From assembly GCA_902834055.1 (NCBI GenBank), contig CADFHB010000007.1, positions 1 to 44,077 of the forward strand: a DNA stretch of 44,077 nt, written 5' to 3'. Of the stretch, positions 24,867-35,600 are shown piece after piece. Under the pieces are notes generated by a model. It was not told the origin of the DNA, searched no databases, and was given only the letters and a program-made list of their open reading frames with translations. Within the stretch, counting starts at the first letter, position 1. Every line of letters begins with the position of its first letter. This DNA is from Lactobacillaceae bacterium (GTDB lineage: Bacteria > Bacillota > Bacilli > Lactobacillales > Lactobacillaceae). A program made the position numbers and the translations under genes.

Positions 24867-26809
24867 GCGACGAACAAAAAGAAACAAAGGCGCAACGGGC
24901 GAGCGAGTATGACGCTAGCCAAATCCAGGTTTTAAAGGGTCTGGATGCTGTTCGTAAGCGTCCGGGGATGTACATTGGTTCAACTTCGGCACAGGGACTA
25001 CACCACCTGGTATGGGAAATTGTCGATAACGGGATCGATGAAGCGTTGGCCGGCTTTTGTGACGAGATCAACGTCGAAGTTAACCCCGACAACAGTATTA
25101 CGGTTCGCGATAACGGACGGGGGATTCCGGTCGATATCCAAGAACAAACCGGTAAGCCAGCCTTGGAAACCGTCTTTACCGTCCTCCACGCTGGTGGGAA
25201 GTTCGGCGGTGGCGGATACAAGGTTTCCGGTGGTCTCCACGGGGTGGGGGCATCCGTCGTTAACGCCTTGTCAACCGAGCTGGACGTTAAGGTTGCCCGG
25301 CAAGGCAAACGCTACTACATGGACTTTGACCATGGGCACGTTAAGACGGCCATGAAGGTCATCGACGAAAACGTCCCGGAAAGTGAACACGGGACAACCG
25401 TGCACTTTAAGCCGGATCCGGTAATTTTCCGGGAAACAACCACGTATAACATCAAGACGCTGACCAACCGTCTGCGGGAACTGGCCTTTTTAAACAAGGG
25501 CTTGAAGATCACAATTGAAGACAAGCGTGATGAACAGCCCGAGCGCCAGGCCTTCCACTACGAAGGTGGAATTCGGCACTACGTTGACTTCTTGAACGAG
25601 GATAAGACGACCCTCTTTGAACCCCCAATTTACGTGGAGGGGAAGGAAAACGGCATTACGGTGGAAGTTTCGTTACAATACACCGATTCTTACCGCAGTG
25701 AACTGTTGACCTTTACTAACAACATCCACACCTATGAGGGGGGGACCCACGAAACCGGGTTCAAGATGGCGTTGACCCGGGTAATTAACGATTACGGCCA
25801 CAAGGCGGGCCTGTTAAAGAGCAACGAAACCCTTTCCGGGGATGATGTTCGTGAAGGGATGACGGCGGTTGTTTCCATTAAGCACCCCGATCCGCAGTTT
25901 GAAGGGCAAACGAAGACGAAGCTAGGAAACTCCGATGCCCGGACGGCAACTGACCATGTCTTTGCCGCAACCTTTAACCGCTTCTTGCTGGAGCACCCGG
26001 ATGAGGCTAAGCAAATTATTGAAAAAGGGCAGCTGGCATCAAAGGCCCGGGTTGCCGCCAAGCGGGCCCGGGAAGTTACCCGCAAGAAGAGCGGACTTGA
26101 AATTTCGAACCTCCCCGGCAAGCTGGCGGATAACACCAGTAAGGACCCGAACATTTCCGAACTATTTATCGTCGAGGGGGACTCCGCCGGTGGGTCTGCT
26201 AAGCAGGGACGTTCCCGGCTGACCCAGGCGATCTTGCCAATCCGGGGGAAGATCTTAAACGTTGAAAAGGCCACCTTGGACCGGGTCTTGGCAAATGATG
26301 AAATTCGCTCCCTCTTTACGGCCCTGGGAACGGGCTTCGGTGATGAGTTTGATATTACCAAGGCCAACTACCACAAGTTGATCATTATGACCGATGCCGA
26401 TGTCGACGGGGCCCACATCCGGACCCTGCTATTGACTTTGATTTACCGCTTCATGCGGCCAATGATCACGCACGGTTATGTTTACATCGCCCAACCACCG
26501 CTATACCAGGTTCGGCAGGGTAAGTTTGTCAAATACATTGAAACGGACGAGGAATTAGACCAGGTAGTTAGTTCGCTGCAACCGAGCCCTAAGCCGGTTA
26601 TTCAACGATACAAGGGGCTTGGTGAAATGGATGCCGAACAATTATGGGAAACCACGATGGATCCTGAAAACCGGCACCTGCTCCGGGTTCAACTTGATGA
26701 CGCTGAACAGGCAAACGAAATTTTCCCAATGCTGATGGGCACCAAGGTGGGCCCACGGCGAGACTTTATCGAGCAGAATGCGAAGTTTGTTGAAAACCTT
26801 GACCTGTAA
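24863..26809 (+). CDS. gyrB: DNA gyrase subunit B
   Basis: This is the ATPase subunit of gyrase, 648 residues long. The GHKL ATP site has [14 protein letters not shown] and [11 protein letters not shown], with the lid [15 protein letters not shown]. The transducer domain follows, and the TOPRIM domain has [15 protein letters not shown] and [12 protein letters not shown]. The C-terminus ends [14 protein letters not shown]. The GTG at 24863 has AAGGAGG upstream and overlaps recF. gyrA follows after 31 bp with its own strong binding site. Confidence 0.97.
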   Translation: MSDEQKETKAQRASEYDASQIQVLKGLDAVRKRPGMYIGSTSAQGLHHLVWEIVDNGIDEALAGFCDEINVEVNPDNSITVRDNGRGIPVDIQEQTGKPALETVFTVLHAGGKFGGGGYKVSGGLHGVGASVVNALSTELDVKVARQGKRYYMDFDHGHVKTAMKVIDENVPESEHGTTVHFKPDPVIFRETTTYNIKTLTNRLRELAFLNKGLKITIEDKRDEQPERQAFHYEGGIRHYVDFLNEDKTTLFEPPIYVEGKENGITVEVSLQYTDSYRSELLTFTNNIHTYEGGTHETGFKMALTRVINDYGHKAGLLKSNETLSGDDVREGMTAVVSIKHPDPQFEGQTKTKLGNSDARTATDHVFAATFNRFLLEHPDEAKQIIEKGQLASKARVAAKRAREVTRKKSGLEISNLPGKLADNTSKDPNISELFIVEGDSAGGSAKQGRSRLTQAILPIRGKILNVEKATLDRVLANDEIRSLFTALGTGFGDEFDITKANYHKLIIMTDADVDGAHIRTLLLTLIYRFMRPMITHGYVYIAQPPLYQVRQGKFVKYIETDEELDQVVSSLQPSPKPVIQRYKGLGEMDAEQLWETTMDPENRHLLRVQLDDAEQANEIFPMLMGTKVGPRRDFIEQNAKFVENLDL

Positions 26810-26840
26810 TTTAAGGGAAACGAAATAAGGAGGAACGACT

Positions 26841-29366
26841 TTGGCTGAAGATATGTCAAATCGAATCACGGACGTCAAGCTGACGAGCCAGATGAAGAAT
26901 TCATTCTTGGATTATGCCATGAGTGTAATTGTGTCACGGGCGTTGCCAGATGTTCGTGATGGTTTAAAACCCGTTCAGCGGCGGATCTTATACGGGATGA
27001 ATGAACTGGGGGTTACCCCAGAAAAGCCGTACAAGAAGTCCGCCCGGATCGTGGGGGACGTCATGGGGAAGTTCCACCCCCATGGGGACTCCTCAATTTA
27101 TGAAGGGCTTGTTCGGATGGCCCAGGACTTTAGTTACCGTTACATGCTAGTTGATGGCCACGGTAACTTCGGGTCGGTCGATGGTGATAGCGCCGCCGCC
27201 ATGCGTTATACCGAAGCGCGGATGAGTAAGATTGCGGTGGAGATGCTTCGTGACATCAACAAGGATACCGTTGACTTTACGCCAAACTACGATGGGACGG
27301 AAAAGGAACCAGCAGTGTTACCGGCCCGGTTCCCGAACCTGCTGGTCAATGGGGCCTCCGGGATTGCCGTCGGGATGGCGACTAACATTCCGACCCATAA
27401 CCTGGGCGAAGTAATTAGCGCCATCCACATGCTGATGGACAACCCCGACGTCACGATCCCAGAATTGATGAAGGTCTTACCAGGCCCAGACTTCCCAACT
27501 GGTGGGGTTGTAATGGGCAAGGCTGGCATTCGCAAGGCCTACGAAACTGGCCGGGGCAGCATCATTGTCCGGGCAAAGGTTGATATCGAAGAACAAAAGA
27601 ATGGTAAGCAGCGGATTATCGTCCACGAGATTCCGTATATGGTAAACAAAGCCAACCTGATCAGCCGGATTGCGGACCTGGCTCGGAACAAGGAAATTGA
27701 CGGAATTACGGACGTCAATGATGAAACTGACCGGGACGGGATGCGGATTGTAATTGACGTGCGGCGGGATGCCAGCGCGGAAGTGATCCTCAACAATCTT
27801 TACAAGATGACGCTGATGCAGACGACGTTTAACTTCAACATGTTGGCGATTGTCAACGGCGCACCCAAGATCCTTAGCCTTAAGGAAATCCTGCAGTACT
27901 ACTTGGAACACCAAGAAGACGTTGTTCGCCGGCGGACCCAGTTTGACTTAAAGAAGGCCCAGAGCCGTCTCCACATCGTTGAAGGGCTGCGGATCGCCCT
28001 GGACCATATTGATGAGATCATCAATATTATCCGTCAGTCCCAGACCAGTGAAGTAGCCAAGAGTCAGCTGATGAATAACTATGGCTTGTCTGACCGCCAG
28101 GCCCAGGCCATCTTGGACATGCGGCTAGTACGGTTAACCGGTCTGGAACGGGAAAAAATCGAAGCCGAATACAAGAAACTGACCGATGCCATTGCCGATT
28201 ACAAGGACATTTTGGCCCACCGGGAACGGATTAACCAGATCATCTATGATGAGTTAATGGAAATCCAACGCAAGTTTGGCGACAAGCGGCGGACGGAGCT
28301 TCAGGTTGGTGACATTACCAACATTGAAGATGAGGACCTGATCGAAGAACAAGACATTATCGTGACGCTGACTCACAATGGCTACATCAAACGGCTGCCG
28401 GTTGATGAGTTTAAGTCCCAGCACCGTGGTGGTCGTGGTGTTAAGGGGATGGGTGTCCACAACGACGACTTCATCGAGCAACTGATTTCCAGTTCGACCC
28501 ATGACCTGCTCCTCTTCTTCACCAACTCTGGTAAGGTTTACTCCATGAAAGGGTATGAAATTCCAGAGTACGGCCGGGCAGCCCAGGGGATTCCGATCAT
28601 CAACTTGCTAAACATTGATAGCAAGGAAAAGATTAGTGCCGTGATCAATGTTTCACATGAAACAAATGATGACGATAAGTTCCTCTTCTTTACGACTAAG
28701 CAGGGGACCGTTAAGCGGACGCCAGTGCCAGAATTCAAGAACATCCGAAGTAATGGGCTTAAGGCCATTAACCTCCACGAGGATGATGAACTGATGGATG
28801 TCGACGTGATTGATGACCAACAAACGATGATTATCGGGACCCACCATGGCTATGCATTAACCTTTAATTCGGCCGTTGTCCGGTCAATGGGCCGGGGTGC
28901 GGCCGGTGTGCGGGGAATTCGGTTGCGTGATGATGACTACGTAATCGGTGCCGCTCCACTGAACGCGGACGATAATGTCTTAGTAATCAGTGAAAATGGT
29001 TTTGGTAAGCAGACGCCCGCTCGGGAATACCCAATCAAGGGCCGGGGTGGTCTTGGTGTTAAGACCGTCAACGTGACGAAGAAGAACGGGCCATTGGTTG
29101 GTATGACAACCGTGGCTGGGAATGAGGATATCATGCTGGTAACTGACCAGGGAGTTATCATCCGCTTCGGCATCGAGAGTGTTTCGCAAACCGGTCGTTC
29201 CGCGGTTGGTGTCCACCTCATCAAGATGGATGATGGGGCTAAGGTTGCTACCATGGCGAAGGTGGAAAAAGAAGACGACAGCGACGATTCGTCTAATGGT
29301 GACGAGAACAGTGACCAGTCTTCTGCAACCACGCCAGAGAGCGAAGCTGAAGAAAATCCAGAATAA
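26841..29366 (+). CDS. gyrA: DNA gyrase subunit A
   Basis: This is the DNA-cleaving subunit of gyrase, 841 residues long. The catalytic Tyr is at about residue 123 in [11 protein letters not shown]. The quinolone-resistance region reads [15 protein letters not shown], with Ser84 and Glu88, so no classic resistance substitution of the Ser is seen. The GyrA box in the C-terminal beta-pinwheel is QHRGGRG, a one-residue variant of QRRGGRG. A long acidic Asp/Ser/Glu-rich tail follows. The start is a TTG at 26841 with AAGGAGGA eight bases upstream; an ATG at 26853 is less well placed. Confidence 0.97.
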   Translation: MAEDMSNRITDVKLTSQMKNSFLDYAMSVIVSRALPDVRDGLKPVQRRILYGMNELGVTPEKPYKKSARIVGDVMGKFHPHGDSSIYEGLVRMAQDFSYRYMLVDGHGNFGSVDGDSAAAMRYTEARMSKIAVEMLRDINKDTVDFTPNYDGTEKEPAVLPARFPNLLVNGASGIAVGMATNIPTHNLGEVISAIHMLMDNPDVTIPELMKVLPGPDFPTGGVVMGKAGIRKAYETGRGSIIVRAKVDIEEQKNGKQRIIVHEIPYMVNKANLISRIADLARNKEIDGITDVNDETDRDGMRIVIDVRRDASAEVILNNLYKMTLMQTTFNFNMLAIVNGAPKILSLKEILQYYLEHQEDVVRRRTQFDLKKAQSRLHIVEGLRIALDHIDEIINIIRQSQTSEVAKSQLMNNYGLSDRQAQAILDMRLVRLTGLEREKIEAEYKKLTDAIADYKDILAHRERINQIIYDELMEIQRKFGDKRRTELQVGDITNIEDEDLIEEQDIIVTLTHNGYIKRLPVDEFKSQHRGGRGVKGMGVHNDDFIEQLISSSTHDLLLFFTNSGKVYSMKGYEIPEYGRAAQGIPIINLLNIDSKEKISAVINVSHETNDDDKFLFFTTKQGTVKRTPVPEFKNIRSNGLKAINLHEDDELMDVDVIDDQQTMIIGTHHGYALTFNSAVVRSMGRGAAGVRGIRLRDDDYVIGAAPLNADDNVLVISENGFGKQTPAREYPIKGRGGLGVKTVNVTKKNGPLVGMTTVAGNEDIMLVTDQGVIIRFGIESVSQTGRSAVGVHLIKMDDGAKVATMAKVEKEDDSDDSSNGDENSDQSSATTPESEAEENPE

Positions 29367-29373
29367 AAAAGAC

Positions 29374-29424
29374 TAAATCCTGAGCTTTGCGTATTTATTA
29401 AGTAGCCGCAAAACTCAGGATTTA
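29374..29424 (+). terminator. gyrA terminator
   Basis: AAATCCTGAG-C-TTTGCG pairs with CGCAAA-A-CTCAGGATTT around a 16-bp loop. It is a 16-bp stem with one mismatch, ending the gyrase unit. Confidence 0.85.
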
Positions 29425-29438
29425 TCGTTATTCGAACC

Positions 29439-29467
29439 TTGTTTTAAACCCATATCTATGCTATATT
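29439..29467 (+). promoter_or_regulatory. Promoter of rpsF-ssb-rpsR
   Basis: TTGTTT (29439-29444), 17 bp, then TATATT (29462-29467) preceded by TGC, which makes an extended -10. The leader to rpsF is about 85 nt. Confidence 0.65.
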
Positions 29468-29499
29468 TTATATCTGTGAGTATACGTACAGACGTCTGC

Positions 29500-29535
29500 T
29501 CTCCTTGTTCTTCTCGCTGTTGAGAAGAACCAGAG
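29500..29535 (+). promoter_or_regulatory. Leader hairpin before rpsF
   Basis: GTTCTTCTC (29507-29515) pairs perfectly with GAGAAGAAC (29522-29530). A lower CTCT/AGAG stem with an asymmetric CCTT bulge extends it. The position is right for an autoregulatory ribosomal-protein leader, but the CCG-type S6:S18 binding motif is not obvious. Confidence 0.5.
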
Positions 29536-29557
29536 TCCATAAGGAGGTGTAACATTC

Positions 29558-29854
29558 ATGGAAACACGTAAATATGAAATTACTTACATCATTCGTCCTG
29601 ATATCGAAGAATCAGCTAAGAGCGAACTGGTTGACCGGTTCGACAAGGTGCTGACGGACAATGGTGCAAACATCGCTGAATCAAAGGACTGGTCAACGCG
29701 TCGCTTCGCTTACCCAATCAACAAGTACACTGAAGGTACTTACCACGTAGTTACTTTGACTACTGATTCTGACGAAGCATTGAACGAATTTGACCGTCTT
29801 TCAAAGTTCAGTGACGATATCCTGCGTCACATGATCGTTAAGCTTGATGCTTAA
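29558..29854 (+). CDS. rpsF: Ribosomal protein bS6
   Basis: This small-subunit protein forms a heterodimer with bS18. It has 98 residues. It begins [20 protein letters not shown] and has [20 protein letters not shown] with conserved S18- and rRNA-contact residues. AAGGAGG lies upstream. It is first in the rpsF-ssb-rpsR operon, whose order is nearly invariant. Confidence 0.97.
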   Translation: METRKYEITYIIRPDIEESAKSELVDRFDKVLTDNGANIAESKDWSTRRFAYPINKYTEGTYHVVTLTTDSDEALNEFDRLSKFSDDILRHMIVKLDA

Positions 29855-29889
29855 TTAGATTGTCAATTTTATAGAGAGGAGAACGATCG

Positions 29890-30462
29890 ATGATTAATCG
29901 TGCAGTCTTAACTGGGCGTTTAACGCGCGATCCTGAGTTGCGGTACACTACGAGCGGGACAGCGGTGGTATCTTTTACCCTGGCTGTTGATCGGCAATTC
30001 CGAAACCAAAACGGGGACCGGGACGCTGACTTTATCAACTGCGTCATTTGGCGTAAGTCCGCAGAAAACTTCAGTAACTTCACCCACAAGGGTTCACTAG
30101 TTGGGATCGAGGGCCGGATTCAAACCCGGAACTACGAAAACCAGCAGGGAAACCGGGTGTACGTGACGGAAGTGGTAGTTGACAACTTCGCATTGCTTGA
30201 ACCCCGGCAACAAAATGGCGGGATGAACCAGGGCGGCCAGCAACAACCATTTAATAATGGCAGCAATCAACCGTTTGGTGGTCAACCCCAACAATTCGGT
30301 GGCAGTCAACCGCAGACTAATAATGCTCCTCAAGGGAATCCATCATCCAACAATAGCTTTGGTGGTAGCACCCCAGCTAATAACGCGCCATTCTCAACCG
30401 GCACTGATAACAATGACGGTGAAAAGAAGATTGACGTTTCTGATGATGAATTACCATTCTAA
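29890..30462 (+). CDS. ssb: Single-stranded DNA-binding protein
   Basis: This coats single-stranded DNA and recruits partner proteins. It has 190 residues. The OB fold covers about 1-105 ([39 protein letters not shown]). A Gln/Asn/Gly/Pro-rich linker of about 70 residues follows, and the acidic tip ends DDELPF, which binds partner proteins. The length and tail are typical of the essential housekeeping SSB. GAGAGGAG precedes the ATG. Confidence 0.97.
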   Translation: MINRAVLTGRLTRDPELRYTTSGTAVVSFTLAVDRQFRNQNGDRDADFINCVIWRKSAENFSNFTHKGSLVGIEGRIQTRNYENQQGNRVYVTEVVVDNFALLEPRQQNGGMNQGGQQQPFNNGSNQPFGGQPQQFGGSQPQTNNAPQGNPSSNNSFGGSTPANNAPFSTGTDNNDGEKKIDVSDDELPF

Positions 30463-30495
30463 ATAAATTCTTTTACCGGATAGGAGGGTAATTTC

Positions 30496-30732
30496 ATGGC
30501 ACAACAACGTCGGGGCGGACGTCGTCGTCGTAAGGTCGACTTCATCGCCGCTAACCACATCGAATACATCGATTACAAAGATACTGACTTATTACGTCGG
30601 TTCATTTCTGAACGGGGTAAGATTTTACCACGTCGGGTCACTGGTACCAGTGCCAAGAACCAACGTAAGTTAACCATCGCAATCAAGCGTGCACGGATCA
30701 TGGGTCTTTTGCCATTCGTTGCTGAAGACTAA
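30496..30732 (+). CDS. rpsR: Ribosomal protein bS18
   Basis: This is a small-subunit protein of 78 residues that pairs with bS6. It begins [20 protein letters not shown] and has [19 protein letters not shown], covering the family core. AGGAGG lies upstream. It ends the operon and is followed by a strong terminator. Confidence 0.97.
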   Translation: MAQQRRGGRRRRKVDFIAANHIEYIDYKDTDLLRRFISERGKILPRRVTGTSAKNQRKLTIAIKRARIMGLLPFVAED

Positions 30733-30740
30733 TTCGTGAG

Positions 30741-30790
30741 AAAAGGAGTGAAGTGAAGGCCACTGACGGCACGAGCTTCACTCCTTTTTG
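30741..30790 (+). terminator. rpsR operon terminator
   Basis: AAAAGGAGTGAAG pairs with CTTCACTCCTTTTT around a 22-nt loop, ending in five T. Confidence 0.9.
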
Positions 30791-30814
30791 ATTTAAAATG
30801 TAGGAATGGTCAAA

Positions 30815-31557
30815 ATGAAGAAGTGCGAAAAGTGTAATACACTAAACGATGACCAGGCACAGTTTTGCTGAAACTGCGGTGCAAAGTCACCGGGGATGCT
30901 AGCACTGGTTTGCCCAACCTGTGGAAAGGTTTCGCCAATTGGTACCAAGGAGTGCCCGGTCTGCCATACACCGTTAAAGCAGGTCCAACAGCAGGTTGTC
31001 AGTATAACCCGCCATGATAAGCCACAGCATCGCCGGTTAATCACGGTGGTGGCCATTGCATTTGTTACCCTGTCCATGATTTTGACGGGTTATTACCTCG
31101 TTGCGACCCGGCAAGTACAACCGTTAGAGCGGATTACGGGGTACTATAAGATTGAAATGTCTTATTTTGATCATCACCACCGGCCCCTTTATACCGATTA
31201 CTATATTATTAACCAGACTAGCAAGCGCCCGGATGCTTACCACCTCCCCATTGCCTACCTGGGGCGGGGAGCAGTTGGCAAGAAGCAGGTCAAGGGGATT
31301 AGTATTTCGGTAATGCGGAAGGCCTACGAACGGAGCAGGCAGCGCGGCCAGCTGGTTATGAAAAAGTACCAGACGGTACTGACTTGTCCGGAGAAGGTTG
31401 ACATTTCGGCAACGAGGCGGAAAGTCTTTGGCAATAATTTAGAGCTTTTTTTACCAAGTGAAGGGTACTTTCCGGTGCGAGTTAACGATCGTCCGGCAGT
31501 GTGTTATATAAAAATGCGAGTGATTATCTCCACGATGGGATAACGGTAATAAAATAG
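30815..31557 (+). pseudogene. Zinc-ribbon single-pass membrane protein, nonsense mutation and possible frameshift
   Basis: From the ATG at 30815 the frame reads MKKCEKCNTLNDDQAQFC, then a TGA at 30866-30868, then NCGAKSPG in the same frame. The stop falls inside a C-x2-C...C-x2-C zinc ribbon, where a residue such as Trp (TGG) is expected. The frame continues with a second ribbon (VCPTCG, ECPVCH), a membrane segment (VVAIAFVTLSMILTGYYLVA) and a roughly 150-residue extracellular part. It stops at 31543. Shifting frame at an A-run near 31510 would instead give a tail NASDYLHDGITVIK ending at 31557, which looks more natural. A shortened protein starting at 30896 is possible but has a poor binding site. 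The function is unknown. Confidence 0.65.
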
Positions 31558-31592
31558 CCGCGCCTTCAGTTGCTAATGACTGAACGCGCGGC
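31557..31592. terminator. Bidirectional terminator between convergent pseudogenes
   Basis: GCCGCGC-C-TTCAGT pairs with ACTGAA-C-GCGCGGC. The stop of the shifted frame of the zinc-ribbon gene abuts it, which supports that frame as the ancestral one. Confidence 0.8.
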
Positions 31593-31627
31593 CTCATTTT
31601 ATTAATCAAGGGTCAACTACGTTAAAG

Positions 31628-32906
31628 TTACTTACCATTGTGATGAATAATTAGTATTTGTTCGACCCAATGATTCTTGGAAGAAGTATTGTGCTGGATA
31701 AAAGGGTACTTAGCAAGCAAAATGCGAAGGGTACGCAAACCGAGCCCGTGGCGACCACCCGCGAGGCCTTTAAAGTTACCCGTAAGCTTTTGGGGGTCAA
31801 TGTGTTCGGCTTGGGTGGAATTGCCAACTACAATGTACTGTGCGCCTGCCTTGGCAAAAAAGCTGAAATTAACCCGCTTGTCCGTAGTCTGTTGCGCAGC
31901 ATTGATTGCGTTATCAAAAAGAATTGAAATCATTCTTAAGACGTCAACTAGTTCCACCGCTGGGCTGAGCTTAATGGGGTCTGCTATTTCAACGGTAACG
32001 TTAATTTGCTGGTTAATAGCGGTAATGACCTTGCTATAGACCAGGCTCTTAATCTCCAGGTTTTCAATGTTTTTAAGGTGCCCTAAGACCGCGGTGCGCA
32101 GTTCTAGGTTATCATTGGTTGGCAAAATAATCTGGTTAAAGAGTTGTTAAACTTGCTCAATTGTGCCCGTTTTAATCACGTCCTCCAGACTGAGGAGGAT
32201 GTTTTTATAGTCATGCCGGAAACGCCGAAGGTCATCGTACATGGTTTCGATATGGCTGGTGTAAGTTTGGAGATTCTGCAATTCAATCGCTTGACTAGTT
32301 GCTAAATCACGGTAGGCAAAGTATTTTGTGCTAATCTTCATTGCGCCTAGTGTAATGGGGATGTAGGCAATGGCACTTAAAAAATAAATGGGCATTGCGA
32401 CCTTGAGTAGCTGGACAGGGTAGCTGAAACGGACAAGGAAGAAGCTAACATAAAAAACGTTAATTATCCAGGCAATAACAAGTTGCTGACGTACAACTAC
32501 TTGGGGATATTTTTGGTAGATTGGCCGGGCCCACTTTAGGATTAAGTAGGTCAGGTATCCTTCAATAATTAAGATGAAATTACCGCCCCAGTTACTAAAG
32601 TAAACCGCTGTGTGGGGCGAAAAGTAACCATAAATTCCCATGACAATGGGACCGATCACGGCCATGACAATGAACAGGGTCGTAAAACTCAAAAGATAAC
32701 TGCTAGTAATGAATGTAAAGGAGAGAACCTGGTGGGTGACAAAGAAGTAGATTAGTATAGGAATAAGGAAAACACTAAGAAGAAGTAGCGGGAGCGACCA
32801 CAGCGAGATAATCATGCCGAGCGTACCGACAACATACAGCCACCAGGGAATACTTATTTTGGTTCGGGAGATATGAAATTGATAACTGGTAAGTTTTTTT
32901 AGTCAT
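31628..32906 (-). pseudogene. AgrC-like sensor histidine kinase, frameshift plus in-frame stop
   Basis: The ancestral protein was a quorum-sensing type (HPK10) membrane kinase of about 425 residues. The ATG at 32906 follows GGGAG. A run of seven A soon after shifts the frame; removing one A gives MTKKLTSYQFHISRTKIS, which joins smoothly to the long membrane ORF. About six membrane segments follow, then the phospho-acceptor region LRRFRHDYKNILLSLED. At 32149-32147 a TAA interrupts the frame, which then continues in register with QLFNQIILPTNDNLELR. The GHKL ATPase follows (ILFDNAINAAQ as N box, GRHGLGLRTLR as G box). With two independent lesions it is almost certainly inactive. No response regulator or peptide gene is adjacent. 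Confidence 0.85.
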
Positions 32907-33025
32907 GGTTTCTCCCTAAAGTTATTGTGAGCATCTCTTACTTATTTTACCCCGAATTAGTAATATACTAGGTTATGGAGAGAGAGTGGGCGTTTTAGTT
33001 TTCGGACCACGATTCCCGGCCGATG

Positions 33026-33034
33026 TGATATGAT
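33026..33034 (+). promoter_or_regulatory. Extended -10 promoter of gdpP
   Basis: TGA-TATGAT lies about 50 bp upstream of the gdpP start, without a clear -35. The rest of the gap back to the kinase start shows no gene. Confidence 0.5.
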
Positions 33035-33085
33035 AGATCTATCCAGGGAAAATGGGGTCGAAACGGCCCACTTGGGAGGATTACT

Positions 33086-35110
33086 ATGCAAAAGTTTTTC
33101 AGTCGTGAAAACTGGGTGTTTTACTTTAAGCACCCAGCCGTCCGCTGGAACATCTGCTATTTGCTATTATTAACAATTATTGGTTTATGGTTTGCCTTTA
33201 TGTTTAACTGGTTGACGGGCATTATTGTGCTCGTGGTGGCACTAGTTGGCGGGGTAGCCAGCGTCAAACAACTACGCCGGCTCGTCATTGATGCCAATGA
33301 GTACCTTAACCACCTAATGTATCAGATTAAGCAGGGGCAACAAGAAGCCCTCTTGGAGATGCCAGTGGGGATGATCATGCTTAATAAGCGTGACGAAGTC
33401 GAGTGGATTAACCCCTACATGGCACGTTACTTCAGTCTGGAGCGGGTCGTTGGCAAGCCCCTGGCTGAAGTAGATGCTGAGCTGGCCCAGGTTATAGAGC
33501 AACACGCGGATGCTAAAAAGGCCCAGGTAGTATCATGGCGGCAGCGCCAATTCGAGTGCTTGGTTCAAAAGCAAAATCGGGTGATCTACCTGATGGACGT
33601 CACGAAGTACGAACAAATTAGCAAACGGTTTAAACAGGAACAAATTTTCCTGGGAAATATTTATCTTGATAACTACGATGAATTGATCCAGGGGATGAGT
33701 GATTCGGATGTTTCAAACCTCCACAACTACGTAACTTCTGAGATTAACAAGTGGGCAACGGCGAACCACTTGCTGATGAAGATAATCGATGACGATAACT
33801 ACCTGATTATTGGCCACCAGCAGTCACTGGCGGTCTTGGAAAAGAAGAAGTTTAAGATTCTCGATGTTATCCGTGAAAATACGTCCCAGCAGAATTCACC
33901 GGTTACCCTGAGCGTGGGGATCGCCTATGGTGAAAATGACCTGGTTAAGTTGGCGGATACCGCTCAAGATAACCTCGACCTGGCACTAGGCCGGGGTGGT
34001 GACCAGGTTGTCGTCCGGTCAAAGGACCAACCCGCCCGCTTCTATGGCGGTAAGACCAACCCGATGGAAAAACGGACCCGGGTACGGGCACGGATGATTA
34101 GCCAGGCCCTAAAGGAATTGATTGACCAGGCTGACCAGCTCTTTGTTATGGGTCACAAGAAGCCCGATATGGACTCCCTTGGTGCCTGTCTAGGGATTCG
34201 CCGTATTGCAGAGATGAATGATAAGGAATGCTGGATTGTGGTTGATGATGAGCACCAGCACTCTGATATCCAGCGGCTCATGCAAGAAATTGATAACTAC
34301 CAAAGTATCAAGGACCACATTATTTCACCAAGTGCGGCACTGGAAAAGGCTACCGATAATAGCCTGCTGGTAATGGTAGACCACGCTAAGGAAAGCATCA
34401 CCATTTCACCGGCCCTCTATGAGAAGCTACAAAACCGGTTAGTAATCATTGACCACCACCGGCGGGGGGAAGAATTCCCTGAAAACCCACTGTTGGTATA
34501 CATTGAGCCGTACGCATCATCGACCTGTGAGCTGATTACGGAGATGTTTGAGTACCAGCCACGGGAAGGCAAGGGACTTAATAAACTTGAAGCCACGACA
34601 ATGCTGACGGGGATTCAGATTGATACCAAGTCCTTTACTAAGAGTGCGGGGACCCGGACCTTTGACGCTGCTAGTTACCTGCGTTCGGCCGGTGCGGACG
34701 GGATGATGATCCAATCCTTCATGAAGGAAGACTCGCATAGCTTTATGCAGCGGAACCACTTGTTGGCGCGGGCAGAGATCACCAACCACATTGCCATTTG
34801 TACTGGTGAAGAGGACCGGTACTATGATTCCGTGACGGCCGCCCAGGCAGCAGATATGCTCTTACAGATTTCAAACGTCGATGCTTCCTTCGTAATTACC
34901 AAGCGGGTCACTGGCGATGTCGGTATCTCGGCACGGTCGATGGGGGACTTTAACGTCCAAGTAATTATGGAGAAGATGGGAGGCGGGGGTCACTTGGCCA
35001 ATGCCGCAACCCAGATTAGTGGCCAAACGATTGAAGAGGTTAAGCAAACCCTGCTTGACATCCTCAACCACAAGGACACAGCTAAGGATGAAGAACAAAC
35101 AGAGGAGTGA
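33086..35110 (+). CDS. gdpP: Cyclic-di-AMP phosphodiesterase GdpP
   Basis: This membrane enzyme hydrolyses c-di-AMP to pApA and so controls potassium and osmolyte homeostasis and cell-wall stress. It has 674 residues, the family length. Two N-terminal membrane segments (WNICYLLLLTIIGLWFAFMF, LTGIIVLVVALVGGVASV) are followed by a PAS-like domain (about 85-165) and a degenerate GGDEF domain (about 175-310). The DHH domain has VMGHKKPDMDSLGA and IIDHHRRGEE, and DHHA1 has MGGGGHLANAATQ. AGGAGG lies upstream of the ATG. It is cotranscribed with rplI, which starts five bases after its stop. Confidence 0.95.
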   Translation: MQKFFSRENWVFYFKHPAVRWNICYLLLLTIIGLWFAFMFNWLTGIIVLVVALVGGVASVKQLRRLVIDANEYLNHLMYQIKQGQQEALLEMPVGMIMLNKRDEVEWINPYMARYFSLERVVGKPLAEVDAELAQVIEQHADAKKAQVVSWRQRQFECLVQKQNRVIYLMDVTKYEQISKRFKQEQIFLGNIYLDNYDELIQGMSDSDVSNLHNYVTSEINKWATANHLLMKIIDDDNYLIIGHQQSLAVLEKKKFKILDVIRENTSQQNSPVTLSVGIAYGENDLVKLADTAQDNLDLALGRGGDQVVVRSKDQPARFYGGKTNPMEKRTRVRARMISQALKELIDQADQLFVMGHKKPDMDSLGACLGIRRIAEMNDKECWIVVDDEHQHSDIQRLMQEIDNYQSIKDHIISPSAALEKATDNSLLVMVDHAKESITISPALYEKLQNRLVIIDHHRRGEEFPENPLLVYIEPYASSTCELITEMFEYQPREGKGLNKLEATTMLTGIQIDTKSFTKSAGTRTFDAASYLRSAGADGMMIQSFMKEDSHSFMQRNHLLARAEITNHIAICTGEEDRYYDSVTAAQAADMLLQISNVDASFVITKRVTGDVGISARSMGDFNVQVIMEKMGGGGHLANAATQISGQTIEEVKQTLLDILNHKDTAKDEEQTEE

Positions 35111-35115
35111 CAACA

Positions 35116-35568
35116 ATGAAGGTTATTTTTACACAAGATGTTCGTGGACGCGGTAAGCGGGGTCAGGTAAAGGAAGTTCCTGACGGCTACGCACAAAACT
35201 ACCTGATTAAGCGGGGACTCGCTAAGCAAGCTACCAAGGCCGCAATGAGCCAGTTAGCCGGTCAAAAGCGGGCTGAAGAAAAGCACGCGGAAGAAGAGCT
35301 TGAAGAAGCCAAACGGGTTAAGCAGGTCCTAGAAGATGACAAGACCGTCGTTGAATTGAGTGGGAAGGCCGGTACTGATGGCCGGATGTTTGGTTCCATT
35401 TCAACCAAGCAAATTGCCACGGCCCTGGCTAAGCAATACAAGGTTAAGATTGACAAGCGCAAGATTGAACTGGCAGCGCCAATCAAGGCCTTGGGTTACG
35501 TTAACGTGCCAATCAAGCTGCACCCAGAAGTAACCGCCGAAATCCGTGTCCACATCGCAGAAAAGTAG
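35116..35568 (+). CDS. rplI: Ribosomal protein bL9
   Basis: This is a large-subunit protein of 150 residues. The N-terminal domain reads MKVIFTQDVRGRGKRGQVKE, then GYAQNYLIKRGLAKQAT. The long connecting helix is rich in Lys, Glu and Ala, and the C-terminal domain has GTDGRMFGSISTKQIA. The ATG at 35116 is preferred over a GTG at 35107 because GAGGAG lies nine bases upstream and the N-terminus then matches the family. Confidence 0.96.
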   Translation: MKVIFTQDVRGRGKRGQVKEVPDGYAQNYLIKRGLAKQATKAAMSQLAGQKRAEEKHAEEELEEAKRVKQVLEDDKTVVELSGKAGTDGRMFGSISTKQIATALAKQYKVKIDKRKIELAAPIKALGYVNVPIKLHPEVTAEIRVHIAEK

Positions 35569-35600
35569 GTTAATTAGTAATTCAAAGGAGCGGTATCGTC

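Noticed and set aside
26841..29366. Quinolone-resistance substitution in GyrA
   Set aside because: Ser84 is retained, and Glu88 is a normal acidic residue at the second site.
29468..29557. Canonical S6:S18 mRNA-binding leader before rpsF
   Set aside because: A stable hairpin is present, but the CCG-type recognition element was not found. It is kept only as a generic leader hairpin.
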